46,936 bases of DNA from a virus. The DNA lies in IMG/VR virus record IMGVR_UViG_3300021511_000011, positions 1 to 46,936 of that record; one strand, written 5' to 3'. Below are positions 6,943-14,527 of this stretch, piece by piece; position 1 is the first letter of the stretch; every line of letters starts with the position of its first letter. The position numbers and the translations under genes were made by a program. The notes under the pieces were generated by a model. It had not been told where the DNA came from, made no database searches, and worked only from the letters and a program-made list of their open reading frames with translations.

Positions 6943-7494
6943 ATGGCAACTTTTAATGTGGGAATAGGTAAAGATGATATTCAGGAACCCATCCTTTTGG
7001 TTGAGGATTGGTATGAAGCAGAAATAACTCGGGAGCCCTATGAAGATAAGAATTCTCATTGGAAAGGGGTAGGAGAAAATCTTTCCCTTGATGATGCTCA
7101 CAGGGTTAATGAAAAAGTAGGGAAGAACATCGTGGTTAATCTAAAGATTAATTCTGAAATTCCCGAAGCGCATGGAAGAACTTTCACTAAATGGCTTTCT
7201 CTACCCAACAAGTTTGATGAAGGGCTCTACATGAATAATGGACAGCCAAGAGCAGATTGGAAAGCTGATATTATTCATAAATGGGCAGAAGCCTTTGGAG
7301 GAGGATCTGAAGGAGCAGATGCCTCTTTTGCAGAAGGTCAAAAGGCCTTGATCTATGTCATCGTTGAGAAGGATAGAGATGAAGAGACAGATATTAATGC
7401 TATCTCTATGAATGTTAATCCAAGAAGTCTTACAGCTGGAGAATCTGGGCTTGAAGGAGATGATTCCTTTGATCCAAGCGCTGGGTTGCTCTAA
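6943..7494 (+). CDS. Putative single-stranded DNA-binding protein
   Basis: A 183-residue protein with alternating hydrophobic strands (DWYEAEITREPYED, NIVVNLKIN, KALIYVIVEKD) typical of an OB-fold, and an acidic tail ending DDSFDPSAGLL like the protein-interaction tail of SSBs. It follows the Sak4-like ATPase and the nuclease, the usual order of phage annealing modules. The family call is from fold pattern and context rather than a diagnostic motif. AAGGAG supports the start. Confidence 0.65.
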   Translation: MATFNVGIGKDDIQEPILLVEDWYEAEITREPYEDKNSHWKGVGENLSLDDAHRVNEKVGKNIVVNLKINSEIPEAHGRTFTKWLSLPNKFDEGLYMNNGQPRADWKADIIHKWAEAFGGGSEGADASFAEGQKALIYVIVEKDRDEETDINAISMNVNPRSLTAGESGLEGDDSFDPSAGLL

Positions 7495-7517
7495 GACTTA
7501 GAAGAGATGAAGTTATT

Positions 7518-7599
7518 GGGGTTAAGGACTATGAACAGAGAGAACTGGATCGGGTGAAGATAAACCCCCTTTAAGTACAACACCATAGTCCTTAGCCCC
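7518..7599 (+). other. Long stem with inner hairpins, putative structured RNA element
   Basis: GGGGTTAAGGACTATG (7518-7533) pairs with CATAGTCCTTAGCCCC (7584-7599); 15 of 16 positions are Watson-Crick. The 50-base interior can itself pair: GGGT (7552-7555) with ACCC (7564-7567), with ACT/AGT outside it. No U-run follows, so a simple terminator is unlikely. It fills the only long non-coding gap in this part of the operon, just before SD AAGGAGGAGGG. Candidates are a cis-regulatory leader, an RNA-processing signal or a small RNA. Confidence 0.5.
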
Positions 7600-7623
7600 T
7601 CTTTGACAAGGAGGAGGGAAAAG

Positions 7624-7764
7624 ATGGTTAAAATACAACTAACAGCAGAACAAGTCTTAGAATATATAATTAACGGAAATTATCAGGCAGCAATAAACCT
7701 CGCACAAGACTATTTAGATGCTTTTAACAACCAAACAAAAGAGGAAGGGGATGAAAGAATTTAA
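7624..7764 (+). CDS. Small hypothetical protein
   Basis: A 46-residue protein with a very strong SD (AAGGAGGAGGG). It looks helical (LTAEQVLEYIINGNYQAAIN, then LAQDYLDAF), resembling a small helical repeat or adaptor. No family is recognised. It starts just downstream of the long stem-loop, so it is the first gene that structure could control, and it overlaps the next gene by 14 bases. Confidence 0.6.
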   Translation: MVKIQLTAEQVLEYIINGNYQAAINLAQDYLDAFNNQTKEEGDERI

Positions 7765-7963
7765 ATTTCAGATGGATGATAATCTTTGGGAGAGATTCTA
7801 TCGTGCTTTTCCAGGACATGGAGAAAGGTCAATCCTCCTCCGAAAAATAATCAGGAATATAATAAGCTTAAAGGCTGATTATAAAGCCTTTGATCAAGTT
7901 GTGGCTGAACAAGTGGTTGAGGATTTAGGAGAAGGAGGGGAGGATTATGGCTCGACGAGCTAA
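7751..7963 (+). CDS. Putative ribbon-helix-helix-like protein
   Basis: A 70-residue protein started at ATG 7751 behind GAGGAAGGGG. The first half (KEFKFQMDDNLWERFYRAFP, then HGERSILLRKIIRNI) matches the strand-helix-helix pattern of Arc/CopG DNA-binding proteins, including a GxxS-like turn before the second helix. This suggests a small dimeric regulator. The frame is open from 7718, but that upstream region lies inside the previous gene without an SD. Confidence 0.6.
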   Translation: MKEFKFQMDDNLWERFYRAFPGHGERSILLRKIIRNIISLKADYKAFDQVVAEQVVEDLGEGGEDYGSTS

Positions 7964-8108
7964 GAAAAAGAAGAAAAGAAGGAATTTTGATCCTCATAAA
8001 CCAAGAAAGTGTATCAATTGTGGTAAACCAGGTCCTCACTTTGTTCCACCTTCTTTCGGAGAGAAAGGATTTTTTACCTGTGAGAATAAGGAGGATAGAA
8101 ATGGATAA
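7947..8108 (+). CDS. Small basic zinc-knuckle-like protein
   Basis: A 53-residue protein. It starts ARRAKKKKKRRNF, a highly basic arm, followed by CINCGKPGPHF and a later FTC, giving a C-x2-C-x5-H pattern and one more Cys. This looks like a zinc knuckle able to bind nucleic acid. It is encoded in a short overlap between its neighbours, with GGAGGGGAGG before the ATG. Confidence 0.6.
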   Translation: MARRAKKKKKRRNFDPHKPRKCINCGKPGPHFVPPSFGEKGFFTCENKEDRNG

Positions 8109-8364
8109 TCTACCTTCAGTGATCGGAAAGGCCCCATCGGAGATGTCTCTTGGAGAATTTAAGGCTAAGCTCTCTATCGAACGAGAACGAGTTCGGCGAG
8201 GGCTGACCTTCTGGAAGGACAATATAAGAAGGAAAAAAGGGGGAAAGAAGGCCTCTCCAGGGACTAAGCTCTCTGCCATACTGGCCGAGGCTGGACTATC
8301 CCCTTCCGAAATGGTCAAAGGGATAGAGATGCTCAGAAAGATGAAGGGGGAAAAAGAGAAGTGA
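8101..8364 (+). CDS. Hypothetical helical protein
   Basis: An 87-residue protein. The ATG at 8101 follows AAGGAGGATAGAA, so it is preferred over the open frame from 7987. It is helical and basic (LGEFKAKLSIERERVRRGL) with a central KKGGKK and an end that may be a small helix-turn-helix (SAILAEAGLSPSEMVKGIEML). No family is recognised. Confidence 0.6.
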   Translation: MDNLPSVIGKAPSEMSLGEFKAKLSIERERVRRGLTFWKDNIRRKKGGKKASPGTKLSAILAEAGLSPSEMVKGIEMLRKMKGEKEK

Positions 8365-8591
8365 AAAAACCAAGAGAAAAGTATCTTCATGATCCAAGTT
8401 ATAGACTGTTAGTTGATGTATTAATAAATGAGATTATAAAATATAACTATACTCCTTCCGAACTAAGAGAAGCATCATTATTAGCTTCTATACTATATGA
8501 AGAAAAATATTCAAGATATGGATATGTCTTCACCAAAACCCACAACTCCCCCAAAAAGAAGAGGAATAAATGGCGGAACTTAAAGAAGTAG
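8361..8591 (+). CDS. Small hypothetical protein
   Basis: A 76-residue protein with a GTG start overlapping the preceding stop (GTGA). It contains a helical stretch (YRLLVDVLINEIIKYNYTPS, then ELREASLLASILYEEKY) and a basic tail. No family is recognised. Its tail overlaps the start of the ParB-methyltransferase gene, so it may be translated as part of the same unit. Confidence 0.6.
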   Translation: MKKPREKYLHDPSYRLLVDVLINEIIKYNYTPSELREASLLASILYEEKYSRYGYVFTKTHNSPKKKRNKWRNLKK

Positions 8592-10270
8592 GAACGTACT
8601 TAGAGACTAAGGAAACAGTTTATGCCCTTCTCCCTGCAGACATTGTGGTTAGAGAAGATAGGCATAGACAAAAGTTTAACCGTAAACCCCTTGATGCTTT
8701 AATTGACTCTATGAGAGAGGTTGGACAACTACAACCGGGTATCTGTCATAAGAATGGGGCTGAAGAGATTGAACTAATAATTGGAGAGAGAAGACTTCGC
8801 TGTTGTACATTCTTAGGCTTAGAGTTTCAATTCCTCCTTAAGGAAAATATTAAAGATCCATTAATCCTTGAACAGATGCAACTTGATGAGAACCTTGTTC
8901 GTGAAGACTTAGCCTGGCAGGAGGAGGTCCTGGCAAAGGCCAGACTTCACACCATCCTAACCGAGAGATACGGAGCAACAAAGCCTGGAGTTAAGGGAGG
9001 ACATGGATTAAAAGATACAGCTGAATATCTTGGATCTAAACTCACCTCTCTTCATGAAGATGTAACCTTAGCCTCTTTCCTCCAAGTCCCCGAAGTAATG
9101 GCTTGTTTAAATAAGACTACAGCTAAAAAGGTAGCCAAAAGACTAATCCAACAGGTCAAACGAGAAGAATCTCTTCAAGAAGCTTTAGGATCAATCAAGG
9201 AAAAAGAAGTAACCCTCTCCGAACAAGAGAGATCGGAGTTAAAGCTTAAAGCCCTCGAAAAGCAAAATGAATTAGTCGCTAAGGGTATGGGAGTAGCCGA
9301 AGCGAAAATAGAAGCCAGAGAAGTAATGGAGAAAGAGAAAGCAAATCTTAAGAAGGAAAAAGAAATCTCTCCCACTGAACAAAGACTTGTTTACTTCTCC
9401 AAGCGAGCAATTCTGGGTTCAATGGAAGAAAAGCTTGCTTCCTTCCCAGACAACCACTTTGATCTTATCTGTTTCGATCCTCCTTGGGGAGTTGAGTTTG
9501 ATTCTGTCCGAAAACCTTCTCCAGGAACTAAGGAATATGAGGACTCATGGGAAAGGTTTTGGGCTGGTCTTAAAAACTGGCTTACCTTCATCTATTCTAA
9601 GATGAAAGAAGATTCTCATCTTTACATGTTTTTTGGAATAGTTGCTCATGGTTTTGTCTATGACACTCTCGAAGCTGTAGGTTTCTCTACTAATCGTATG
9701 CCTTTAATCTGGCACAAGATGGGAGCTCACGTAACCAGAAATCCTACCATATGGCCAGGAAGGTCTTACGAACCTATAGCTTATGCCAGAAAGGGGAAGA
9801 AACCCCTCGTTAAGATGGGAGCACCAGATGTAATCTCAACCCCTCAACCTACCCCGTCTATCAAAGATATTCATCCCTCGGCTAAACATCCTCAAATCTA
9901 TAGAGAGCTGATCTCTCGCTCCGCCTCTCCTGGAGAGGTTATCCTCGACCCTATGGCTGGTTCTGGTATGTTCGGAGTAGCAGCAGAGTCCTTAGAAAAG
10001 ACCCATGCCCTCAATTGGTATATGATAGAGAAGGATTCAGATTACCGAAACCTCCAACTCCTAAACCTAAACAAGGGTTATGATGAAATTATTGGAGAAA
10101 AGGAAAGGGTAGAAATAGAGATAAAAGGGAAGGAAGGAAGGGATAAATATAAACCTCCTACAAGTTTTAAGGGTTTGACTCCAGGAACACCTGAATGGGG
10201 AGAATACTTTAAAAATAATCCCGAAGAACAAGATGCTATGCTTGCTTGGCGGATGGAACTGAAGAAATAA
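8570..10270 (+). CDS. ParB-like / DNA methyltransferase fusion
   Basis: A 566-residue protein. Residues 20-125 carry ParB signatures: GERRLRCC (72-79; compare GERRxRA) and ENLVREDLAWQEE (107-119; compare ENLQREDL). Residues 145-172 (GLKDTAEYLGSKLTSLHEDV) look like the ParB/KorB helix-turn-helix. A charged coiled-coil linker (200-265) follows. The C-terminal half is a beta-class amino-methyltransferase: DPPW (303-306) precedes the AdoMet site DPMAGSG (460-466). It probably methylates adenine or cytosine-N4 in DNA. The HTH suggests it could also recognise a palindrome, and the nine dispersed palindromes are candidates. Start ATG at 8570. Confidence 0.85.
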   Translation: MAELKEVGTYLETKETVYALLPADIVVREDRHRQKFNRKPLDALIDSMREVGQLQPGICHKNGAEEIELIIGERRLRCCTFLGLEFQFLLKENIKDPLILEQMQLDENLVREDLAWQEEVLAKARLHTILTERYGATKPGVKGGHGLKDTAEYLGSKLTSLHEDVTLASFLQVPEVMACLNKTTAKKVAKRLIQQVKREESLQEALGSIKEKEVTLSEQERSELKLKALEKQNELVAKGMGVAEAKIEAREVMEKEKANLKKEKEISPTEQRLVYFSKRAILGSMEEKLASFPDNHFDLICFDPPWGVEFDSVRKPSPGTKEYEDSWERFWAGLKNWLTFIYSKMKEDSHLYMFFGIVAHGFVYDTLEAVGFSTNRMPLIWHKMGAHVTRNPTIWPGRSYEPIAYARKGKKPLVKMGAPDVISTPQPTPSIKDIHPSAKHPQIYRELISRSASPGEVILDPMAGSGMFGVAAESLEKTHALNWYMIEKDSDYRNLQLLNLNKGYDEIIGEKERVEIEIKGKEGRDKYKPPTSFKGLTPGTPEWGEYFKNNPEEQDAMLAWRMELKK

Positions 10271-10288
10271 GAAAAGGGGGAAAAGAAA

Positions 10289-10948
10289 ATGATCTTAGTA
10301 AAACCAAGTCATAAGATTTTAACCTATACACCACTGGCATTACAGACAATAGAATTTGCTGGGAGGACTTGTTATAAATCAGAAGATAAGATCACAGAAG
10401 ATTCTGCAGAAAAATTCGTGAAGATGATAACAGGAAAGGGCCACCATTCTGTAATTGAACATGCCGTTGTAACAGTGAAGATTATCTGTGATCGTGGTGT
10501 GTCTCATGAAATTGTTCGCCATCGTCTTGCCAGCTATTCCCAAGAAAGTACTCGCTACTGCAATTATAAAGGTGGAGTTACGTTTGTTATTCCTCCTTGG
10601 ACTGATTTTAACGAAGGTGAGTATTCTTCGGAATCTGAAAATTACTGGACAGTGAAACCAGATGCTATGTCTGAAGCACAGTGGCTCTGGTGGTGTGCTT
10701 GTATGGACGCAGAGGAAAAATATATATATTTATTGAATTGCGGCTGGTCTCCTCAACAAGCTCGTTCAGTTTTGCCTAACTCCACAAAGACAGAAATAGT
10801 AATTACAGCCAATATTCGAGAATGGAGACATATCTTTACTCTCCGCTGTAACAAGGCTTCTCATCCACAGATGAATGAGGTTATGCGTCCACTTCATCAG
10901 GAGATGAAAAGGCTAATTCCAATAATTTTTGATGCTATAGTTTATTAA
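10289..10948 (+). CDS. thyX: FAD-dependent thymidylate synthase ThyX
   Basis: A 219-residue protein carrying the full ThyX signature RHRxxSxxxxSxR at residues 77-89 (RHRLASYSQESTR), with GHHSVIEH upstream and the typical late block RSVLPNSTKTEIVITANIREWRH. It converts dUMP to dTMP using methylenetetrahydrofolate, FAD and NADPH. Length is normal for the family. In a phage it raises dTTP supply for replication. It lies next to a polymerase carrying a uracil-glycosylase-like domain. The SD is AGGGGG. Confidence 0.95.
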   Translation: MILVKPSHKILTYTPLALQTIEFAGRTCYKSEDKITEDSAEKFVKMITGKGHHSVIEHAVVTVKIICDRGVSHEIVRHRLASYSQESTRYCNYKGGVTFVIPPWTDFNEGEYSSESENYWTVKPDAMSEAQWLWWCACMDAEEKYIYLLNCGWSPQQARSVLPNSTKTEIVITANIREWRHIFTLRCNKASHPQMNEVMRPLHQEMKRLIPIIFDAIVY

Positions 10949-10959
10949 AAAGAGGAAAG

Positions 10960-10972
10960 GAGGTAAAACCTC
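10960..10972 (+). promoter_or_regulatory. SD-occluding mini-hairpin abutting a start codon
   Basis: GAGGT-AAA-ACCTC is a perfect 5-bp hairpin. Its 5' arm is part of the SD (AAGGAGGT) and its last base touches the ATG at 10973. Folding would hide the SD. The same arrangement occurs on the other strand at 22681, 35262 and 40005. Confidence 0.65.
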
Positions 10973-11221
10973 ATGATCCCATACGAAGAGAATATACTTC
11001 ATATACTTAAAAAGAGTAAAGTTACCTTCATGTCTGAAATTTCTGATTGGAATCCTGATGGTATAACTGAGGAAGAAGCAAAGGTAATAGCTCAGAGACA
11101 TAGTCTCACCTTAGAAATTCTTGAATCTTCTTTTCTCCCTACTCTTCGTGTTTTCAGATTTGAGATAAACCCTAATCTCGATGATTCCGTTAAACGAAAC
11201 GATCAAGAAGGGAAAGGGTAA
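10973..11221 (+). CDS. Hypothetical protein
   Basis: An 82-residue protein preceded by the SD-occluding hairpin. It shows a helix (EENILHILKKSKVTFMSEI) and a short segment ITEEEAKVIAQRHSLTLEILE. No family is recognised. Its last codons (DDSVKRNDQEGKG) are dictated by dispersed palindrome site 3. Confidence 0.6.
   Translation: MIPYEENILHILKKSKVTFMSEISDWNPDGITEEEAKVIAQRHSLTLEILESSFLPTLRVFRFEINPNLDDSVKRNDQEGKG
11184..11200. promoter_or_regulatory. Dispersed palindrome, site 3
   Basis: ATTCCGTTAAACGAAAC has flanks CTCGATG and GATCAAG. It lies in the last codons of the 82-residue gene, about 80 bases before the polymerase gene. The right half is identical to sites 2 and 8. Confidence 0.75.
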
Positions 11222-11227
11222 AAGATT

Positions 11228-11284
11228 ATGATTAAACTTGATAAAGAGAGAGTAGAGGGAATAGATGAAACGATTAACTACTAA
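11228..11284 (+). CDS. Possible 18-residue leader ORF before the polymerase
   Basis: ATG at 11228 behind AGGGAAAGGG opens an 18-codon frame ending inside the polymerase gene, which starts at 11265 in another frame. It could couple or dampen polymerase translation. Support is only an SD and position, so it may be chance. Confidence 0.25.
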   Translation: MIKLDKERVEGIDETINY

Positions 11285-13790
11285 TATAGTTCCTCCAGAT
11301 GGACCAATTAATTCAAAAGCGTTCTTTATAGGAGAAGCTCCTGGAAAGAATGAAAATGCCTTAGTCCGTCCCTTTGTAGGAAAAGCCGGACAATTTATGA
11401 ATAGAGTTCTGGCTAAGAAAAGGGTGGTTAGGTCTGATTATCTTTTTCATAACATCTTTAACCAGAGGCCTCCAAAGAATCAGCTAAGCTATTTCTATGA
11501 GGATAAGAAGGCAAATCAAAGGACTAAGCCTACTTGGGAGGGCAGGGAACATATAGAAAGGTTTAGAGTTTGGTTAGAAAAGATTTATGAAAGGAAGAAA
11601 AAGACTGGAATTGGACCTAATCTTATTGTAGCCTTAGGGAGACAGGCTATGTTTCACCTCTGTGGGAAGAAGCGAATCTATAAATGGCGAGGGAGTGTTC
11701 TCCCCTGTACCTTAGTTCCAGGGCTGAAGGTTTATCCTATGCTTCATCCAAGTCATGTGATGAGGACTATGCAAGAGGAAAGGGTAAAACTAACCGGGAT
11801 GAAGAAGGAGAGAGCCCAGAACGCCTTACCCTTATTTGAGGTTGATATAGATAGGGTGCAGATACAGATGGAATTTCCAGAGATAAGGTATCCAAAGAGG
11901 AAGTATGATATTTCTTTATCCTTCTGGGAATTAAAGAGTAAATTTGAAGAGATTCTTGAAGATGATTCGGAGAGGATGATCAGTGTAGACATAGAGACCT
12001 TGCAAGGTCATGAAGGACCACTGGTCTGGTATATAGGATTTTCAACAGAACCTAGTTATGCCTTTACAGTTCCACTAATTAAGGTTAGGGGAAAAGCTTT
12101 TGCTTGGTCATTGGATGAAGAAGCAGAACTTTTAAAGCTTATCTCAAAGGTCTTTCTTCACAGGAAAAAACTTAAAATCTTTCAGGGAGGACTCTATGAT
12201 CTTGCTATACTCGGAAGATACTATGGTTTGCGGTGTGCAAAGGGAACCTATGCAGACACAATGTATTGTCATCACGCATCCTATCCTTATCTTTGGAAAA
12301 GTCTCGAAGTACTCGCTTCCATCTATACATGGGAACCTTATTATAAAGACGAGGGTAGGGTATCCTTTGGTAGTCGTACCGATGAAGCTGAGGCCAGATA
12401 TAACTGTAAAGATTGTGCCGTTACCAGAGAAATATATCCTGTTACGGTCGAGAATGCAAGAGAACTTGCCACGTATGACGGATATAGAAGAACTATGTCA
12501 ATTCTTCCGTCCCACTTAGGAATGACTATCCGAGGGATAAAAATAGATCTTGAGGGAAAGGAAAGACTGGGGAAGGATTTTAAAAAGGAAGCCTATAAGG
12601 CTCAAACCTTTGTAGAAGAAAAGATTGGTTATGAGATTAATCTTAATTCAAATAATCAAAAGAACAGGTTGCTCTATGGGTATTTAGGTTTAAAGCTACA
12701 GACGAGTAAGAAAACTGGTAAAGCAACCGCAGATAAGAATGCCCTCAATAAGCTAAGAAGACTTTATAATAAAAAAGAAGAGGGAAAGATTATTCAGGCT
12801 ATGATGGATTATTCTAAGTTTAACAAGTTAGCCAATACCTATACCGATATGAAGTTGGATGTAGATGGAAGGCTAAGGACGAGTTATTCGGTGGTCTCAA
12901 CTTGGAGGATGAGTTCGAGTTCTTCTCCATACGGCGGGTTTAAGAAGGAGGATAGAGAAGGTGGAAATGTACAAAATATTCCTGTAAGGACTAAAGAAGG
13001 GAAGATGGTCAGACGACTCTTTATTCCTGATGAGGGAAAGGTTCTACTCTGCTCGGATAGAAGACAGGCCGAGGCTATGTTTGTTGCTTGGGATGCAAGG
13101 GATATGACCAGGATTAGGATGTATTTAGATGGTTGGGATGTTCACTGGTATAATGCTCGGTTAATCTTTGGAATTCCAGACGGAATTAAATATATACCTA
13201 AAGCCAAATTTAGAAATTCAATTACCAACGAGGAATATACCCTTGAGGTCTATAGATTTATAGGGAAGACGATTGTTCATGCAGGTAACTATGGTATGGG
13301 GCCTTATAAGCTTCAAGAGATTCTGGCCCTCCAAGGTTTTATTCTTGAGTTTAGGGAGTGTAAGGCCTTTCTAGAAACTCATAAAGCAAGAAATCCTTTC
13401 TTAGTCCAGTGGCAAAGAGATATAAGAGAAGAGGTAAGAGCTACACGGACACTCATAAGTCCTATAGGGAGGAAAAGGGAGTTTATGGGAAGGATGAATG
13501 TTAATCTTTACAATGCCGCTTATGCCTTTCGTCCCCAAAACTTTGTAGGAGAACTTACGGAAATTACTATTCAAAAGATTTGGGAGAAACTGGGGGATAA
13601 GTATGAGATCTTGATGAATGTCCATGATGAAGTTATTGGACAGTGTAGAGAAAAGGATATAGAAGAATGTATGGGAAGAATAGAAGAACTTTCCTCTTAT
13701 CCAGTAGAGATTCATGGAAGAGTTTTAGATATTCCTGTAGATTTTAAAGTGGGAGATAATTGGGCAGATGCAGAGGAGGTAAAAAGATGA
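11265..13790 (+). CDS. Uracil-DNA-glycosylase-like / family A DNA polymerase fusion
   Basis: An 841-residue protein. Residues 18-170 resemble family 4/5 uracil-DNA glycosylase (GEAPGKNE 23-30, RPFVGKAG, HPSHVM). The usual VKCRPP Cys is FNQRPP here, so the Fe-S cluster may be absent. Residues 238-400 form the 3'-5' exonuclease: VDIET (D242, E244), YDLAIL (D312) and YNCKDCA (D383). The polymerase follows: motif A CSDRRQAEA (D598, E603), motif B K668...NYG, motif C HDE (787-789). Motif A is unusual, with RRQAE in place of YSQIE. Probably the replicative polymerase. Confidence 0.9.
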   Translation: MKRLTTNIVPPDGPINSKAFFIGEAPGKNENALVRPFVGKAGQFMNRVLAKKRVVRSDYLFHNIFNQRPPKNQLSYFYEDKKANQRTKPTWEGREHIERFRVWLEKIYERKKKTGIGPNLIVALGRQAMFHLCGKKRIYKWRGSVLPCTLVPGLKVYPMLHPSHVMRTMQEERVKLTGMKKERAQNALPLFEVDIDRVQIQMEFPEIRYPKRKYDISLSFWELKSKFEEILEDDSERMISVDIETLQGHEGPLVWYIGFSTEPSYAFTVPLIKVRGKAFAWSLDEEAELLKLISKVFLHRKKLKIFQGGLYDLAILGRYYGLRCAKGTYADTMYCHHASYPYLWKSLEVLASIYTWEPYYKDEGRVSFGSRTDEAEARYNCKDCAVTREIYPVTVENARELATYDGYRRTMSILPSHLGMTIRGIKIDLEGKERLGKDFKKEAYKAQTFVEEKIGYEINLNSNNQKNRLLYGYLGLKLQTSKKTGKATADKNALNKLRRLYNKKEEGKIIQAMMDYSKFNKLANTYTDMKLDVDGRLRTSYSVVSTWRMSSSSSPYGGFKKEDREGGNVQNIPVRTKEGKMVRRLFIPDEGKVLLCSDRRQAEAMFVAWDARDMTRIRMYLDGWDVHWYNARLIFGIPDGIKYIPKAKFRNSITNEEYTLEVYRFIGKTIVHAGNYGMGPYKLQEILALQGFILEFRECKAFLETHKARNPFLVQWQRDIREEVRATRTLISPIGRKREFMGRMNVNLYNAAYAFRPQNFVGELTEITIQKIWEKLGDKYEILMNVHDEVIGQCREKDIEECMGRIEELSSYPVEIHGRVLDIPVDFKVGDNWADAEEVKR

Positions 13791-13808
13791 AGAAAGGAAG
13801 GGCTTTAA

Positions 13809-14471
13809 GTGAATAATCCTTACAAGATTTTAGGGCTTGAAGAAGGGGTTTCAGATGAAGAGATTAAAAAGGCTTTTCGGAATTTAGCCAAGGCAAACCA
13901 TCCTGATAAAGGAGGAGATTCTTCTATCTTTGCTAAGATTTCCCGTGCCTTTGCTTTAATCCGAACCCAGGAGAGAAGGGAAAGATTTAAAAAGGATGGA
14001 GGAAAAAGGAAAAAATCTCTCAAGCTTAATGCTATGGAGGTTATATGTGTGAAGTTAATCCAAAGTATAAGAGAGAGTAAGACTCCTAAAGAGTTGAAAT
14101 TTATTCCTTTAATTTATCGAGCTAAAAAATCTTTTCGTATTGATATAAAAGAATTTAAAAAAGAGTTTAAAACTCTTAAAAAGGATATAATTATTTGGGA
14201 AGATCTTATTGATCGCTTTACCTATAAGGGAAAGGAAGAAGAAGAAAACTTTTTAATCTATGCTTTAAATAAAGAAATTGATGCTTTAAGAAAATCGAAA
14301 AATCTTTTAAGAAGACAGATGAAGATAGCATTCAAAGCGATAAAACTCTTAGATGATTATGACTTTAAGAATGAATTAAAGAAAGAGTCGACACATTCTA
14401 CTTTTACTTTTATTAATATTAATATTGGAAATCCTAACACCTCTACATCCTTTTGGGGAAAGGGGGAATAA
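13809..14471 (+). CDS. J-domain (DnaJ-like) protein
   Basis: A 220-residue protein from GTG. Residues 3-60 are a J-domain (NPYKILGLEEGVSDEEIKKA, then NHPDKGG with HPD at 31-33), which stimulates Hsp70/DnaK. There is no G/F or zinc region. The rest is helical and basic, ending in a Thr/Ser/Asn-rich tail. It sits between polymerase and helicase genes, so it may recruit host DnaK to remodel replication proteins, as lambda replication does with host DnaJ/DnaK. The role here is inferred. Confidence 0.8.
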   Translation: MNNPYKILGLEEGVSDEEIKKAFRNLAKANHPDKGGDSSIFAKISRAFALIRTQERRERFKKDGGKRKKSLKLNAMEVICVKLIQSIRESKTPKELKFIPLIYRAKKSFRIDIKEFKKEFKTLKKDIIIWEDLIDRFTYKGKEEEENFLIYALNKEIDALRKSKNLLRRQMKIAFKAIKLLDDYDFKNELKKESTHSTFTFININIGNPNTSTSFWGKGE

Positions 14472-14473
14472 AA

Positions 14474-14527
14474 ATGAAAACCTATCCGTTATTAGGAGAC
14501 AACCAAGATAATGAGATTCCCTTTTGA
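14474..14527 (+). CDS. 17-residue leader ORF overlapping the helicase start (TTGA)
   Basis: ATG at 14474 with AGGGGG upstream opens a 17-codon frame ending in TGA at 14525-14527. The next gene starts at TTG 14524-14526, so stop and start overlap as TTGA. A TGA at 14512 blocks any upstream extension of the helicase frame, and the TTG has no SD of its own. This small ORF therefore probably delivers ribosomes to it. Confidence 0.5.
   Translation: MKTYPLLGDNQDNEIPF

Noticed and set aside
7851-8390. 179-residue leftward ORF in the early operon
   Set aside because: It is antisense to four overlapping genes that have clear SDs, with Ser/Leu/Phe-rich shadow composition.
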